A stretch of 64,000 bases of DNA from Exobacillus caeni (GTDB lineage Bacteria; Bacillota; Bacilli; Bacillales; Guptibacillaceae): positions 1 to 64,000 of the forward strand of contig NZ_SWLG01000004.1 in the NCBI RefSeq assembly GCF_005747095.1, given 5' to 3'. This document shows, in pieces, positions 33,223 through 42,784 of this stretch. The notes under the pieces are model-generated. The model saw nothing but the letters and a program-made list of their open reading frames with translations. It was not told where the DNA came from and searched no databases. Numbering within the stretch: the first letter of the stretch is position 1; the number at the start of each line of letters is the position of its first letter. Made by a program: the position numbers and the translations under genes.

Positions 33223-34320
33223 CTATTTAATTCGTTCTTCTGATTCAGGGTTAAAGAAATGAGCTTTATGCATATCGAATGCCAATTCTACGTCTTGTCC
33301 GTTTTGAATGTCAGTGCGTGAATCGACACGGGCGATGAAGTCCTGGTCGGCCACTTTTGAATAAAGGTAAGTTTCAGCACCCATTAGCTCGGCAACATCA
33401 ATTTTTGCGGTGATTTTGGTTTCCTGGGAAGACTCTATAAACACAGGCTCATCATGAATGTCTTCCGGACGAATTCCAAGGACCACCTCTTTATTAGCAT
33501 ATCCGTTTTCACGAAGGGTCTTTAATTTTCCTTCAGGTACTTTTACTTTAATATTGCCCATCTTAAAATGGCTATCTTCAAGTTGCCCGTTCAAAAAGTT
33601 CATTGCAGGAGAGCCGATGAAGCCTCCGACAAACACATTGTCCGGTGTATCGTAAACTTGTTTTGGAGAACCGACCTGCTGAATGACGCCGTCTTTCATA
33701 ACGACAATCCTTGTAGCCATCGTCATAGCTTCTGTTTGATCATGCGTAACGTAAATTGTAGTTGTTTGCAGACGCTGGTGAAGCTTGGAAATCTCTGCGC
33801 GCATTTGAACACGAAGCTTGGCGTCAAGGTTTGATAAAGGCTCATCCATTAAGAATACCTGAGGATCGCGGACGATTGCTCTTCCCAATGCAACACGCTG
33901 GCGCTGGCCGCCTGACAATGCTTTTGGTTTACGATCGAGCAATTGCTCAAGACCAAGGATTCTTGCAGCTTCTTTTACTCTTCTTTCGATTTCTTGCTTA
34001 TCGAACTTACGGAGCTTTAGTCCAAACGCCATATTATCATACACATTCATGTGCGGATAAAGGGCATAGTTTTGGAATACCATCGCGATGTCCCGGTCTT
34101 TTGGCGCTACGTCATTTACTTTACGGTCACCTATGTAAAGGCCGCCGTCAGAAATATCTTCAAGGCCTGCAATCATACGAAGGGTAGTTGACTTTCCACA
34201 GCCTGAAGGTCCAACAAATACGATAAATTCTTTATCCCTGATGTCCAGGTTAAAATCCTTTACCGCTTCAAATTTATTATCGTATTTTTTGTAAATGTGC
34301 TCAAGTTTAATCTCTGCCAT
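33223..34320 (-). CDS. msmX: Multi-sugar ABC transporter ATPase (MsmX/UgpC type)
   Basis: A 365-residue ATPase of the CUT1 class. Walker A GPSGCGKST (residues 37-45), signature LSGGQRQRVALGRAI, Walker B VFLMDEPLSNLDA, H-loop THDQTEAMTM, and a C-terminal TOBE domain (about 240-365). In B. subtilis MsmX powers several oligosaccharide importers encoded elsewhere, and here too no sugar permease is adjacent. Start ATG; AAGGGGGG-like purines before it (CTGGGGGGAATAATAC). The PucR-type gene upstream is its usual neighbour. Confidence 0.93.
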   Translation of the reverse strand: MAEIKLEHIYKKYDNKFEAVKDFNLDIRDKEFIVFVGPSGCGKSTTLRMIAGLEDISDGGLYIGDRKVNDVAPKDRDIAMVFQNYALYPHMNVYDNMAFGLKLRKFDKQEIERRVKEAARILGLEQLLDRKPKALSGGQRQRVALGRAIVRDPQVFLMDEPLSNLDAKLRVQMRAEISKLHQRLQTTTIYVTHDQTEAMTMATRIVVMKDGVIQQVGSPKQVYDTPDNVFVGGFIGSPAMNFLNGQLEDSHFKMGNIKVKVPEGKLKTLRENGYANKEVVLGIRPEDIHDEPVFIESSQETKITAKIDVAELMGAETYLYSKVADQDFIARVDSRTDIQNGQDVELAFDMHKAHFFNPESEERIK

Positions 34321-34463
34321 GTATTATTCCCCCCAGTTTTTTATACAGAACTTTTCGTTAACGATTTTGTAGTTCAAGTTTACCCTTACCTGCAGGGAGG
34401 GACAATTGGTAGCGTGCACAAAAAAGGCAGCCCGTTTTGTGCATTGTGTTTAAAAAAGCTAAT

Positions 34464-35360
34464 TCAAGCTCTCATATCTCTTGCTAGAATGGCGAGGTAA
34501 ACAAGCAAAGCTCCTTTGAACGTTTTTACATCGATACCGGTTCGTTCTATGAACTTTTCCACCCGGTATTGCAGACTGTTTCGGTGGATGAAAAGCTTTT
34601 TCGATGCGACAGATATATTCATATTGTTCTCAAGATAAACTTTGATACTGTATAATAGCTCTTTTTCGGTTTTGACCGATTCCAGCAACCCGGTTAAGTA
34701 TGCCAGTGTTTCTGCACTTGTGTCATGGTAGATAACATACGGAAGCATGTCGTAGTGGTGATAAACCACTTTTTTCGGAAGGGATTCGCGGGCGATTTCA
34801 AACCACTTTTGTTCAAGGTCAAATTGCCTTAAAAACTCAGAAAAGCTTTTAATCTCGTCTAACTCTTGCCCGATATATAAAGATAGTTCATTGTAAAAGT
34901 CAGCGGTTAATGCTGCGATGATCGAGTCAGTTTCATCTTCATAATCCGCTTCTTCTTGTTGGATGATAACACCCTTCCTCTCATTTTCCCAGACCGTTAA
35001 AAAAGGAAAAGGGAATGCTCCCTGCATAGCTTCTTCAAAAGAACTGTGATCAAGTGATGCTTCTTTCATATCAAAATGAATAAACCGAACGGCATCTATT
35101 TCTTCTATCTGTAGTCCATCCGTTTTTCTCCCGTATAAAAATAGCGACCACTTACTCTGTTCTTCGTCAAGAGCGCCATGTGGAGGTTCACCGGGATAAA
35201 GTGTTCGCAGCAGGGTTTCCTCCTGGTTTGTAAGCCTGGACTTTCGAATCCCGATCGGTTCGCCATCGCCTGTTTTTATCCAGAGGTAATCCTCGGGATT
35301 TTTAGGCAGCGCCTGTACAACATCCTGGCTATATAAATGCTTTAATTTATCAACTAACAT
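34464..35360 (-). CDS. PucR/CdaR-type helix-turn-helix regulator (YxkF-like)
   Basis: A 298-residue protein with the C-terminal HTH of the PucR family (SVASKKLFIHRNSLQYRVEKF near residues 252-272, with VYLENNMN before it). The N-terminal part is of unknown fold, with no GAF or PurR signature seen. In B. subtilis a similar gene stands next to msmX, so it may regulate sugar uptake. A hairpin with GCACAAAA/TTTTGTGC arms separates it from msmX. Confidence 0.78.
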   Translation of the reverse strand: MLVDKLKHLYSQDVVQALPKNPEDYLWIKTGDGEPIGIRKSRLTNQEETLLRTLYPGEPPHGALDEEQSKWSLFLYGRKTDGLQIEEIDAVRFIHFDMKEASLDHSSFEEAMQGAFPFPFLTVWENERKGVIIQQEEADYEDETDSIIAALTADFYNELSLYIGQELDEIKSFSEFLRQFDLEQKWFEIARESLPKKVVYHHYDMLPYVIYHDTSAETLAYLTGLLESVKTEKELLYSIKVYLENNMNISVASKKLFIHRNSLQYRVEKFIERTGIDVKTFKGALLVYLAILARDMRA

Positions 35361-35435
35361 AGTGATTCCTCACCTTTATAATGTAAGATGCTTATAGTAT
35401 ATCAAGTTTTACGGTTAACAATAAGGGATATAAAA

Positions 35436-35464
35436 AACCCCCGGCATATTAAACCAGGGGAGAG
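35436..35464 (-). terminator. Terminator on the minus strand
   Basis: CCCCTGG pairs with CCGGGGG-type arm across TTTAATATG; T-run on the minus strand at 35442-35436. Confidence 0.8.
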
Positions 35465-35471
35465 GGATCAA

Positions 35472-35648
35472 TTATTTACCTCGCTTTAATGGCGGTTCTT
35501 CTTCCTCGATTAAAGTTACATCACTAATCTGGGGATGTTCATATCGCTGGAATACAGAACCTCCAGCCATCCCTTCATTGGTCATTCTGTCAATATCCAT
35601 AAAGTATTTATCGCGGCCTTCATACTGAGAACCTTTTGTTTCATCCAT
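35472..35648 (-). CDS. 58-residue hypothetical protein
   Basis: The product begins MDETKGSQYEGRDKYFMDID and ends PPLKRGK; it is acidic, soluble and free of Cys. The ribosome site AAAGGGG lies 9 bases before the ATG at 35648, and a terminator follows 8 bases after the stop, so it is a real gene. I do not recognise the family. Position between the yheE-like gene and the PucR-type gene gives no clear role. Confidence 0.65.
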   Translation of the reverse strand: MDETKGSQYEGRDKYFMDIDRMTNEGMAGGSVFQRYEHPQISDVTLIEEEEPPLKRGK

Positions 35649-35727
35649 TGCTGGAACCCCTTTCTGTTGGGATATGCTTAGTATAACCGGCAGGATAGAG
35701 CAATATGAAGGCGATATAGATCAATTT

Positions 35728-35940
35728 TTACTTTTCATACACGTGGAACAGCATCATTTCATGGATTTGCGACTCTAATTTCTTTGCGATTTCTTCAGCT
35801 GGACTGGACTCATACCATTCGATCTCTCCTTTATGAGAGTATAATCCTTTATAGAAAGCACCCTGGTAAAAAAAAGAAAATTCCCAGTGGGGCTTAACGG
35901 GAGAGTTCCCAATTTTTTTAATCTGAAAATGCGAAAACAT
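35728..35940 (-). CDS. yheE: YheE family small protein
   Basis: A 70-residue protein that matches the YheE family as remembered (FYYQ.. YxGxYxxxGxIEW, LEsQIHEMMLFHVYE). It ends in the characteristic QIHEMMLFHVYEK. Function unknown. In B. subtilis it is encoded with yheC and yheD, as here; the gap to the yheC-type gene upstream is 63 bases. Start ATG after AGGAGGC. Confidence 0.82.
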   Translation of the reverse strand: MFSHFQIKKIGNSPVKPHWEFSFFYQGAFYKGLYSHKGEIEWYESSPAEEIAKKLESQIHEMMLFHVYEK

Positions 35941-36003
35941 TTAAAAAGCCTCCTGACATCTAAACCAAAGATTGTTTAATCTTAGTTTAGCACAGGAGGA
36001 AGA

Positions 36004-37179
36004 TTACGTTGCAGCAAATGAACGAAAGGTATCAGTTAAATTTTGGAGCGACCTATTATAAATGGTTCTTTCATCGAATCTCATCGGCTTAGCGTTTGCC
36101 TCAAAAATCCAGTAGTGATTACTGGAATCCCTGCCTATATCCATTGAAAACTCTCCGATCAGCCCGAAGTGATCTTCAAGGGTGGTGCCGACAGCCTTTG
36201 CAAGTGAACTAACTATTTCTTCATCTACAGGAGGATTAACAGTGTGAAGCGGCAAAATCTTTCCTCCCATGGGAACATGTGTGGTGATACTTTCTGGTTT
36301 ACCGCAACGCACGCCTATCCCGGTGATATTCCAATTTTTATCCGGGCGCTGTACAAGAATGCGAAAATCGTAAGGTCGGCTGCCGATCGTATTGAGTGCG
36401 ATTTTCTCCTGTAAAATGTACGGAGTTACTCGAAAAAGTTCATTTAACTTTTTCCATATCTCTTCTGCCGATCCGCACGAGGCTTTATTTGCATGAGTCT
36501 CGATCAAGGAAGAGTGATTATCCAATAAAGAAATGGAAAAGATGCCATCTCCTTTACTGCCGTTGATCGGCTTTGCGATAACCTTTCTGTATTGCTTAAG
36601 AAATGCTGTAAAATCTTCTTCTGTATCGACTAAAATAGTAAAAGGCAGGTGCTTAGCTAAAAAAGTATTCTCTTTTAAAACCGAATATAAGTCCCATTTG
36701 GTAAAAAAGGAAGGATTAAAAAACGGAATACTGTTCTCTCTCAGCCATTGGATAGTCTTTAAAAAAGATGGTGTCTTTTCACTTTCTCTTATAGAAGTTC
36801 GATTATATACAATATTAGGGGCAGGAAAAGTGGCACTGACCCATTTTTTCTCATAAAAGGAATAAAAGTAGCCATCTATCTGTTTAGCCATGCATTCTGT
36901 TGGAGTGAATACAAAAGACATGCCTCCTTCTTTTTGAAGCAATTGCTGAATCGCTTTAAAAAGAGGCTTGTTTCCTGTAAATCCGCCAGGAGCCGGGGCG
37001 GAAAGAATTCCGACCAGCGGAAAAATGGTTTGGACTTCTGGTTTTACCGAGAAAGAAGGCCCCGGCGTATAATGAGAGAGTGGACCGATCGAAGACTTCT
37101 GGAATCCCCAGACAAGCCGGCTATATTCGCTCGTCTGGTTCCAGCTATTGTTCTCAGCATCAAAAATTACTTCAGTCAT
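36004..37179 (-). CDS. YheC/YheD family ATP-grasp protein 4 (short form)
   Basis: A 391-residue protein of the YheC/YheD endospore-coat-associated family with an ATP-grasp fold. KPINGSKGDGIFSI near residue 195 is the nucleotide-binding loop, and FEANAKPMRFDERT near 365 carries the metal and phosphate ligands. No long N-terminal domain. Its start overlaps the stop of the preceding gene by 4 bases (ATGA), so translation is coupled. ATP-grasp enzymes usually ligate a carboxylate to an amine; the substrate here is unknown. Last of four tandem paralogs. Confidence 0.85.
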   Translation of the reverse strand: MTEVIFDAENNSWNQTSEYSRLVWGFQKSSIGPLSHYTPGPSFSVKPEVQTIFPLVGILSAPAPGGFTGNKPLFKAIQQLLQKEGGMSFVFTPTECMAKQIDGYFYSFYEKKWVSATFPAPNIVYNRTSIRESEKTPSFLKTIQWLRENSIPFFNPSFFTKWDLYSVLKENTFLAKHLPFTILVDTEEDFTAFLKQYRKVIAKPINGSKGDGIFSISLLDNHSSLIETHANKASCGSAEEIWKKLNELFRVTPYILQEKIALNTIGSRPYDFRILVQRPDKNWNITGIGVRCGKPESITTHVPMGGKILPLHTVNPPVDEEIVSSLAKAVGTTLEDHFGLIGEFSMDIGRDSSNHYWIFEANAKPMRFDERTIYNRSLQNLTDTFRSFAAT

Positions 37180-38558
37180 CTTACTGCAGCGCTTTTCTTT
37201 AAGATAGAAGCCTCAGAAAGGAAGAGGGCAAACTCTAATGGCAAGATGCGGGTCCTTGCTTCTTCTTTCTGAAGATGCGGGTGTTTAAATATTGCTCTGC
37301 CGGGTTTTGAATTTGCTTCAAAGAGCCAGACCTTTCCACTTTTATCAACGCCGAAGTCAAATCCGATCTCTCCAACAATCCCATTTGTTTTTCGCTCAAT
37401 AATATGGCTAAGAGTGAGAGCTGCTGATTGCAGGTTATCAAATACCTCTTTTTGTAAGTCGATTTCTTTTGCCAATTCAGGTATTGTCTTTACTTCCCCG
37501 CTGTAACTCAGGTGGGTGGTGAGGCTGCCGGTACCCGCGATTTTTGCAGCGATGGTACTGACTTCCCAGTTGCCATATTTGTTTTTATTGGTATGGACCC
37601 GAAAATCGATCGGGCGATGGTCTTTTCGAATCAGGTGGATTCCTTGTTGAACAAGAAGCTGAGAAAGTAATCCTTCTGGAAACTGGTTAGCCAATAGTTG
37701 TGGCAATGATTTATATTTTCTCAACCGGTTCTCGTCATCCTTGCGAAAACGGCAATAATAGTAATAATCGTTTTGCGGCTTTATGATTTGTTGAATGCCG
37801 ATTCCAAGGCTTCCCCGAGCAGGTTTTAGGTAAACGTGCTCATAGATATTGAGCATTGACCGGATATCCTTCACCTCAGGTGCGGTCCTTGTTTCAGGCA
37901 AATATGGAATGGCATGCTGGTCATCTTTTAGTTTTTCGTATAAATCCCACTTATCAAAAAAACCGGGATTAAATAAGGGTATAAAGTAGTCCTTTTTTAG
38001 CTTTTGAAGTACTTCCTGTGTAATATCAGCCTGTTCGGTTTTTCTGTTAGGAAGCCGTTCATATATGACGTTTGGCATTGGAACTTCTGCTTGCTGCCAT
38101 CCTTTCTTTGTATGAAAATATCCTTTGATGGTTCCTGAATCCCAGTTAATAAGATGTGAGCCAAAGACGAAAGCATAACCGCCTGTGTGTTTACTGGCTG
38201 AAACCTGCTTGGCGAAGAAGAGGCTTCTGTCACCGACAGGCCGTAAAAGGTCTGAGGTGAATCCGGCTGTATAGATACCGATGAGGGGCCCGATATGCAA
38301 TGATTTGCCTTTTTGAAATAAATGGACGGGAAATTCATAAGGGAGACCGAGAATATTCCATAGATCAGCTGACAATAACAACGCTTCTTTTTTCCCAGGG
38401 ATGGTATCGATTTTACAAAAAGCAGTTTTTGAGCCAAAGGAAAGGTGATCAGGGAAAGTTCGTTGTTCCGTCCAGGTTTCAAACAGTGTTTCCGGAACAA
38501 AGAGTGTATTGGATGAATCAAGGTCCTTTTTAAGCATTAGCGGTTCTTCAAGCTTCAT
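37176..38558 (-). CDS. YheC/YheD family ATP-grasp protein 3 (long form)
   Basis: A 460-residue YheD-type protein. About 90 N-terminal residues form an extra domain (FPVHLFQKGKSLHIGPLIGI marks its end). The ATP-grasp domain follows, with KPARGSLGIGIQ near 255 and FEANSKPGRAIFKHP near 420. Start ATG at 38558 after AAAGGAGCGG; this lies inside the end of the preceding gene (11-base overlap). A frame 20 codons longer has no ribosome site. It resembles the long paralog two genes upstream in architecture. Confidence 0.85.
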   Translation of the reverse strand: MKLEEPLMLKKDLDSSNTLFVPETLFETWTEQRTFPDHLSFGSKTAFCKIDTIPGKKEALLLSADLWNILGLPYEFPVHLFQKGKSLHIGPLIGIYTAGFTSDLLRPVGDRSLFFAKQVSASKHTGGYAFVFGSHLINWDSGTIKGYFHTKKGWQQAEVPMPNVIYERLPNRKTEQADITQEVLQKLKKDYFIPLFNPGFFDKWDLYEKLKDDQHAIPYLPETRTAPEVKDIRSMLNIYEHVYLKPARGSLGIGIQQIIKPQNDYYYYCRFRKDDENRLRKYKSLPQLLANQFPEGLLSQLLVQQGIHLIRKDHRPIDFRVHTNKNKYGNWEVSTIAAKIAGTGSLTTHLSYSGEVKTIPELAKEIDLQKEVFDNLQSAALTLSHIIERKTNGIVGEIGFDFGVDKSGKVWLFEANSKPGRAIFKHPHLQKEEARTRILPLEFALFLSEASILKKSAAVR

Positions 38559-39624
38559 TAGATTGCCGCTCCTTTCGTTTATCCTCAAGTAATGCACAAT
38601 ACTGGAGAGGGGCATCATACAGGATGGTAGATGTTTTTCTATTTGTGCTAAGCAATACCTGATGCCCTGGCTTAGAATTTACTTCAAGCAGCCAGACCCT
38701 GCCCTCTGGTTCAATTCCTATATCGATGCCGATTTCAAACAAAGGGCCCAGCTTTTTATCAAGCAATCCAGGCAGCTCTTGCTCGATAATGTTGATGGAA
38801 GATTCGATTTGATCTTTGTATGGGTGCTTCCAAACCCATTCTTTATAATTAAAAACCGATCCGCCGCTGTGTAAATTAGATACAAGGTTGCCGGGAGTGC
38901 TTATCCTCAGTCCTTTTCCCTGCACTGCCCATTCATCGCAAGCTTTCTTTTGCATAACAATTCTGAGATCAAAGGGTTGGTTCTCTGGTGTGTTTAACCG
39001 TAAGTATGGCTGCATCAGGTATGGCACGGTCAAAATGTATTTATCTAGCCATGACTTAAGCTGCGCTTTACTGTGAAAGTTCCTGTGTATCACCCGGCCG
39101 GTTTTTTGATAGGATACGGTAAAAGTATGGCTTTTCTTAACGATTTTGCATATTCCAGTTCCCTGCGAACCCTGGTTTGGTTTTAAAAGGATGGCAGTTT
39201 TATTAGTAAGTTTATTAAAGATGGTTTCAATCGATTCAACGAAAGTGGTGTGCGGTACGAAAGACGCCAGCTTTTCATCAGCAGAAACGGCCATGTAAAC
39301 TTCCATCTTGTTGCGAAAGCCATTGCCAATAAAAGTAGTACATTCTTTTAACCAATTTATTGAAGGTTTCATATGCAAAAGCTTTTGCCGGGAACTGTAA
39401 AAACAACGGTCATAAATATAATCAGGAGGAGGGAACTGTTTCTTTTCCCAGGATTGAGTACGGCGATCGAATTCTTCGCCGAAGATTGTTTGGGAATGGG
39501 GCTCAACATTTTCTGGCATGAACCGAACTACTTTGATATCGTAGTCTTTTGATTTTTTCCCAAGTTCAGTAAAATAATTTTCTTCCTGGCCAGGACGGCT
39601 GTATAAAATACCCAGGGTTGCCAA
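38548..39624 (-). CDS. YheC/YheD family ATP-grasp protein 2 (short form)
   Basis: A 358-residue YheC-type protein that starts directly with the core (MATLGILYSRPGQEENYF). ATP-binding loop KPNQGSQGTGICKIV near 150, metal motif LEVNSKPGHQVLLS near 325. TTG at 39624 follows GAGGTG by six bases and is preferred; GTG at 39633 is three codons earlier. The ribosome site overlaps the stop of the preceding gene, so it is part of the same operon. Confidence 0.85.
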   Translation of the reverse strand: MATLGILYSRPGQEENYFTELGKKSKDYDIKVVRFMPENVEPHSQTIFGEEFDRRTQSWEKKQFPPPDYIYDRCFYSSRQKLLHMKPSINWLKECTTFIGNGFRNKMEVYMAVSADEKLASFVPHTTFVESIETIFNKLTNKTAILLKPNQGSQGTGICKIVKKSHTFTVSYQKTGRVIHRNFHSKAQLKSWLDKYILTVPYLMQPYLRLNTPENQPFDLRIVMQKKACDEWAVQGKGLRISTPGNLVSNLHSGGSVFNYKEWVWKHPYKDQIESSINIIEQELPGLLDKKLGPLFEIGIDIGIEPEGRVWLLEVNSKPGHQVLLSTNRKTSTILYDAPLQYCALLEDKRKERQSNEA

Positions 39625-39638
39625 TCGAATCACCTCAA

Positions 39639-40988
39639 TTAATTGCAGAAGAGATAAAGGGAATAGTTAACCAATGCTTTAACAGATGGGCGGATGGAGG
39701 AGGTATCACTGGTTTGTTCTGTTTTAGATGGTTTTGTATTGATCTCGATTAACCATGGATGACCGTTATGATCTACAGTAAGGTCTATTCCAAGTTCTGC
39801 GTAATGGCCATCTACTTCACGGTCAATGATTTCAGCAATTTGCACTGCTAATTCCAGCAGGCATTTCTTGATTTGTTCAGCCTGTTTTTTTTCGAAGAAG
39901 ATTAACGCTTCATCCATTTTTTTAAGTTCCCCGCCCTGAGCGAGGTTCGAAACAAAGAATCCTTTTTTAGAAATGCGTGCTACTGCTGAAGCGATCTCCC
40001 AGTTATCTCTCACTTTCATGCATAGAATACGAAAGTCGATAGGACGATCTTTATCGAGTAGCAAATCGATTCCCTGCTGCACGATATAAGGGATTTTGCC
40101 AATCCGGTGCTTGATGGCTTTTATTAGAACAGCCAGATTTTTTTGTTCTAATCTTTTTTCGCCGCTGAAAGTAGAATACTCTAGGCAATATCTTTCCTCG
40201 CTTCTAATCCTTATGATCGACTTTCCCTGGCTTCCGTGTATTGGTTTTAAAAAAACATGCTGGTGTTCTTCCAGAAGGTTTTCAATCGTATCCGAATCGT
40301 CCAACAGTGCTGTTGCGGGAAGAAATGGGGCCAGTTCATCCTGGTTATTAAGTATTTCATGCACTTCCCATTTATTTAAAAAATGATCGTTAAAGATTTC
40401 GATAGAGTGATTACTGCAGTATTTTTTGAATGCTTTCATTTCGGTAGATCGTTCTTTTTTTCGGGAATGGATGCGATTATAGACCAGGTCAGGAATCGGA
40501 ACTTTTTTTCTTTCCTGCTGTTCTCCCGGCCAAAAGCCGCATAATGTTTTCTTATCCTCCCAATCCTCAAGAAAAGCTACATAGCATGCAACGTGTCTTC
40601 TTTTACCGTATTCAGCCATCTCCCGGCAAAATGTATCAAGCCTTCCTAACGGCTGTGAATCGTCTTTATGCCGAGTAGTCAGGATACAAAAGAAGGGCCC
40701 TACGCTCAGTTCATTTTTTGATTTGTTATAAAATATATGCAGCGGATAATCTTCGATTGGTAGTGAAAAATGCTCAAATAGCTTTTTGTGCCATTTCATA
40801 ACCGGGATTCCTTTTTCTTTAGATGCTTCCACGTTAACTGCGATGCGCCTATGGCCGCACACAAGGTCCGGGCGGCTCCCGGATGACAGTCTGAATTTAC
40901 GCACGAGAGAGGCGGAAAGATCTATGGTATCCCATTCCTGATCATGGTCTTCGCTTAAAGGCTGCAGCAATATTCGTTTGATGGTCAT
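39639..40988 (-). CDS. YheC/YheD family ATP-grasp protein 1 (long form)
   Basis: A 449-residue YheD-type protein, first gene of the four-gene ATP-grasp operon. N-terminal extra domain of about 90 residues (ends YNKSKNELSVGPFFCILTT), then KPIHGSQGKSIIRI near 247 and IEINTKPSKTEQTSD near 415. The Asn and Lys-Pro of the metal motif are kept in all four paralogs. Start ATG after AAGAGGATG. The operon is divergent from yheB. Confidence 0.87.
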   Translation of the reverse strand: MTIKRILLQPLSEDHDQEWDTIDLSASLVRKFRLSSGSRPDLVCGHRRIAVNVEASKEKGIPVMKWHKKLFEHFSLPIEDYPLHIFYNKSKNELSVGPFFCILTTRHKDDSQPLGRLDTFCREMAEYGKRRHVACYVAFLEDWEDKKTLCGFWPGEQQERKKVPIPDLVYNRIHSRKKERSTEMKAFKKYCSNHSIEIFNDHFLNKWEVHEILNNQDELAPFLPATALLDDSDTIENLLEEHQHVFLKPIHGSQGKSIIRIRSEERYCLEYSTFSGEKRLEQKNLAVLIKAIKHRIGKIPYIVQQGIDLLLDKDRPIDFRILCMKVRDNWEIASAVARISKKGFFVSNLAQGGELKKMDEALIFFEKKQAEQIKKCLLELAVQIAEIIDREVDGHYAELGIDLTVDHNGHPWLIEINTKPSKTEQTSDTSSIRPSVKALVNYSLYLFCN

Positions 40989-41123
40989 TAGGCATCCTCT
41001 TTTATTCTCTATTAGTCATAAGGTAGATAGGCTATGACTGGATAGGCGTATGCGGATATCGTATACTATGTTAGCAAGGATAATATTGTGAATTTTTAAA
41101 TTAAGTTCTGGAAGGTTGGTCTT

Positions 41124-42263
41124 ATGGATCTGATTTTAACGTTATTATTTATGGTAGCTGTCGGTGCAGTAATCGGTGGATTTACTAATTCGCTGGCGAT
41201 TAAGATGCTGTTCCGTCCATATAATCCTGTCTATTTTGGAAAGTGGAAAGTTCCCTTTACTCCCGGGTTAATACCAAAACGCAGGGATGAACTCGCTGTT
41301 CAACTCGGAAGAATGGTAGTGGAGCATTTATTAACGCCTGAAGGAATAGAGAAAAAGATGAAAGAAGAGGGCTTTCAGCGTACGATGACAGAATTCGCCC
41401 AGCGGGAAGTGGGCAAACTACTCGATAGCGATAAAACCCTTCGTGAAATGGCGGCTGCCTGGATGGATATGGAAGACCCCGCTTTGGTTGCAAAGCAAAG
41501 ATCGATTTTGTTTATCGAAAGTAAGCTGCGCAAAAAATATGAGGAGATCAGTGAACAGGATCTTAGGAAGCTTGTCCCTGAAAGCTGGAATGAAAAAATA
41601 GAAAGCAGTATTCCAAACTTAGCTGATATGATGGCTGAAAAAGGAATCGAATATTTAGCTTCCAGTGAAGGGAAACAGCGATTGAGTTTGATAATTGATA
41701 AGTTTCTTGCTGAAAGGGGAATGCTGGGGAATATGATCAACATGTTTCTCGGGAACGAGAGACTGGTTGACAGGGTCCAGCCTGAACTAATCAGACTGTT
41801 AAAGCAACAGGAAATACGGGAAGTTTTGAGAAAGCTTATCTATAAAGAATGGGATCGGATCAAAGGGAGCAAGGTAAGTGCAGTGGAAGGCATAATTGAT
41901 CCAGAAGAGCTTATCCAGCATGTAACCTCGGTTATTTCGAATGAACTTCCGATCGAAGAACTTCTCGATTCCTCGTTTTCGTTGGTCACTGCCAGCATAA
42001 GGGATCAAGCTATTGATAAAATGGTTCCTTCTGCAATTACTTTTATGGGCGACTACTTATCCAGGCAAATAAAACCATTGATGGAACAGCTTCATCTTGC
42101 TGACATCGTAAAGCAGCAGGTCGAGTCCTTTTCTGTCGGTCGCCTTGAGGAGATGGTTTTGTCCATTTCAAGAAGGGAATTTAAGATGATTACTTATTTA
42201 GGGGCTTTGCTCGGCGGGCTAATCGGACTGATACAGGGAGTTTTGGTTTTCTTTATAGGCTAA
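41124..42263 (+). CDS. yheB: DUF445 membrane protein YheB
   Basis: A 379-residue DUF445 family protein, close to B. subtilis YheB in length. An N-terminal membrane helix (LILTLLFMVAVGAVIGGF) is followed by the conserved TNSLAIKMLFRPYNPVYFGK, a long helical soluble part, and a C-terminal helix (TYLGALLGGLIGLIQGVLVFF). Both ends are thus in the membrane. Function unknown; spore-related in location. Start ATG after GGAAGGTTGG. yheA follows 107 bases on. Confidence 0.88.
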   Translation: MDLILTLLFMVAVGAVIGGFTNSLAIKMLFRPYNPVYFGKWKVPFTPGLIPKRRDELAVQLGRMVVEHLLTPEGIEKKMKEEGFQRTMTEFAQREVGKLLDSDKTLREMAAAWMDMEDPALVAKQRSILFIESKLRKKYEEISEQDLRKLVPESWNEKIESSIPNLADMMAEKGIEYLASSEGKQRLSLIIDKFLAERGMLGNMINMFLGNERLVDRVQPELIRLLKQQEIREVLRKLIYKEWDRIKGSKVSAVEGIIDPEELIQHVTSVISNELPIEELLDSSFSLVTASIRDQAIDKMVPSAITFMGDYLSRQIKPLMEQLHLADIVKQQVESFSVGRLEEMVLSISRREFKMITYLGALLGGLIGLIQGVLVFFIG

Positions 42264-42370
42264 TCTTTGTTATAGTGGAAAAGTATTGGTTAAAAGCGTA
42301 CATAATCTCAACTTGTACGTACGGTTTGCTCTTACCAGGAGCAGATGTAAAATTTAAGGAGGTCTTTAAA

Positions 42371-42721
42371 ATGGCTGAAAATATTTATGATTACGCGTAC
42401 GACCTGGAAAAAGCGCTTCGTGATCACCCTGATTTTGTGGAATTGAAAAATATGTATGATGAAGTTAATAACGATCCTTCATCAAAACAGCTTTTCGATA
42501 ACTTCCGCAACATGCAGCTTGAGCTGCAACAAAAGCAAATGACCGGACAACAAATCACGGAAGAAGAAGCGCAAAAAGCACAACAACAGGTTCAGCTTGT
42601 TCAACAACATGAGACAATTTCAAAGTTAATGGCAGCGGAACAGCGCATGAGCCAGCTTATACAAGACATTAACAAAATCGTGACAAAGCCGCTTGAAGAT
42701 TTATATGGCAGTCCAGAATAA
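42371..42721 (+). CDS. yheA: YlbF/YmcA family protein YheA
   Basis: A 116-residue all-helical protein of the UPF0342/YlbF family. YlbF and YmcA relatives form the Y-complex that guides RNase Y; YheA itself has no proven role. Motifs are YDYAYDLEKALRDHPDFVELK and a Gln-rich middle (EEAQKAQQQVQLVQQHE). No Cys for an iron-sulfur cluster. Start ATG after AAGGAGG, 32 codons into the longest frame, which runs through the spacer. Confidence 0.9.
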   Translation: MAENIYDYAYDLEKALRDHPDFVELKNMYDEVNNDPSSKQLFDNFRNMQLELQQKQMTGQQITEEEAQKAQQQVQLVQQHETISKLMAAEQRMSQLIQDINKIVTKPLEDLYGSPE

Positions 42722-42728
42722 ATAGAAA

Positions 42729-42760
42729 AAGAATCCCATCGGTGGGATTCTTTTTTTCGT
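42729..42760 (+). terminator. Terminator of yheBA
   Basis: AAAGAATCCCA pairs with TGGGATTCTTT, then T-run. Confidence 0.93.
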
Positions 42761-42784
42761 CCTTTAGGTATAATTATGAGTTCA

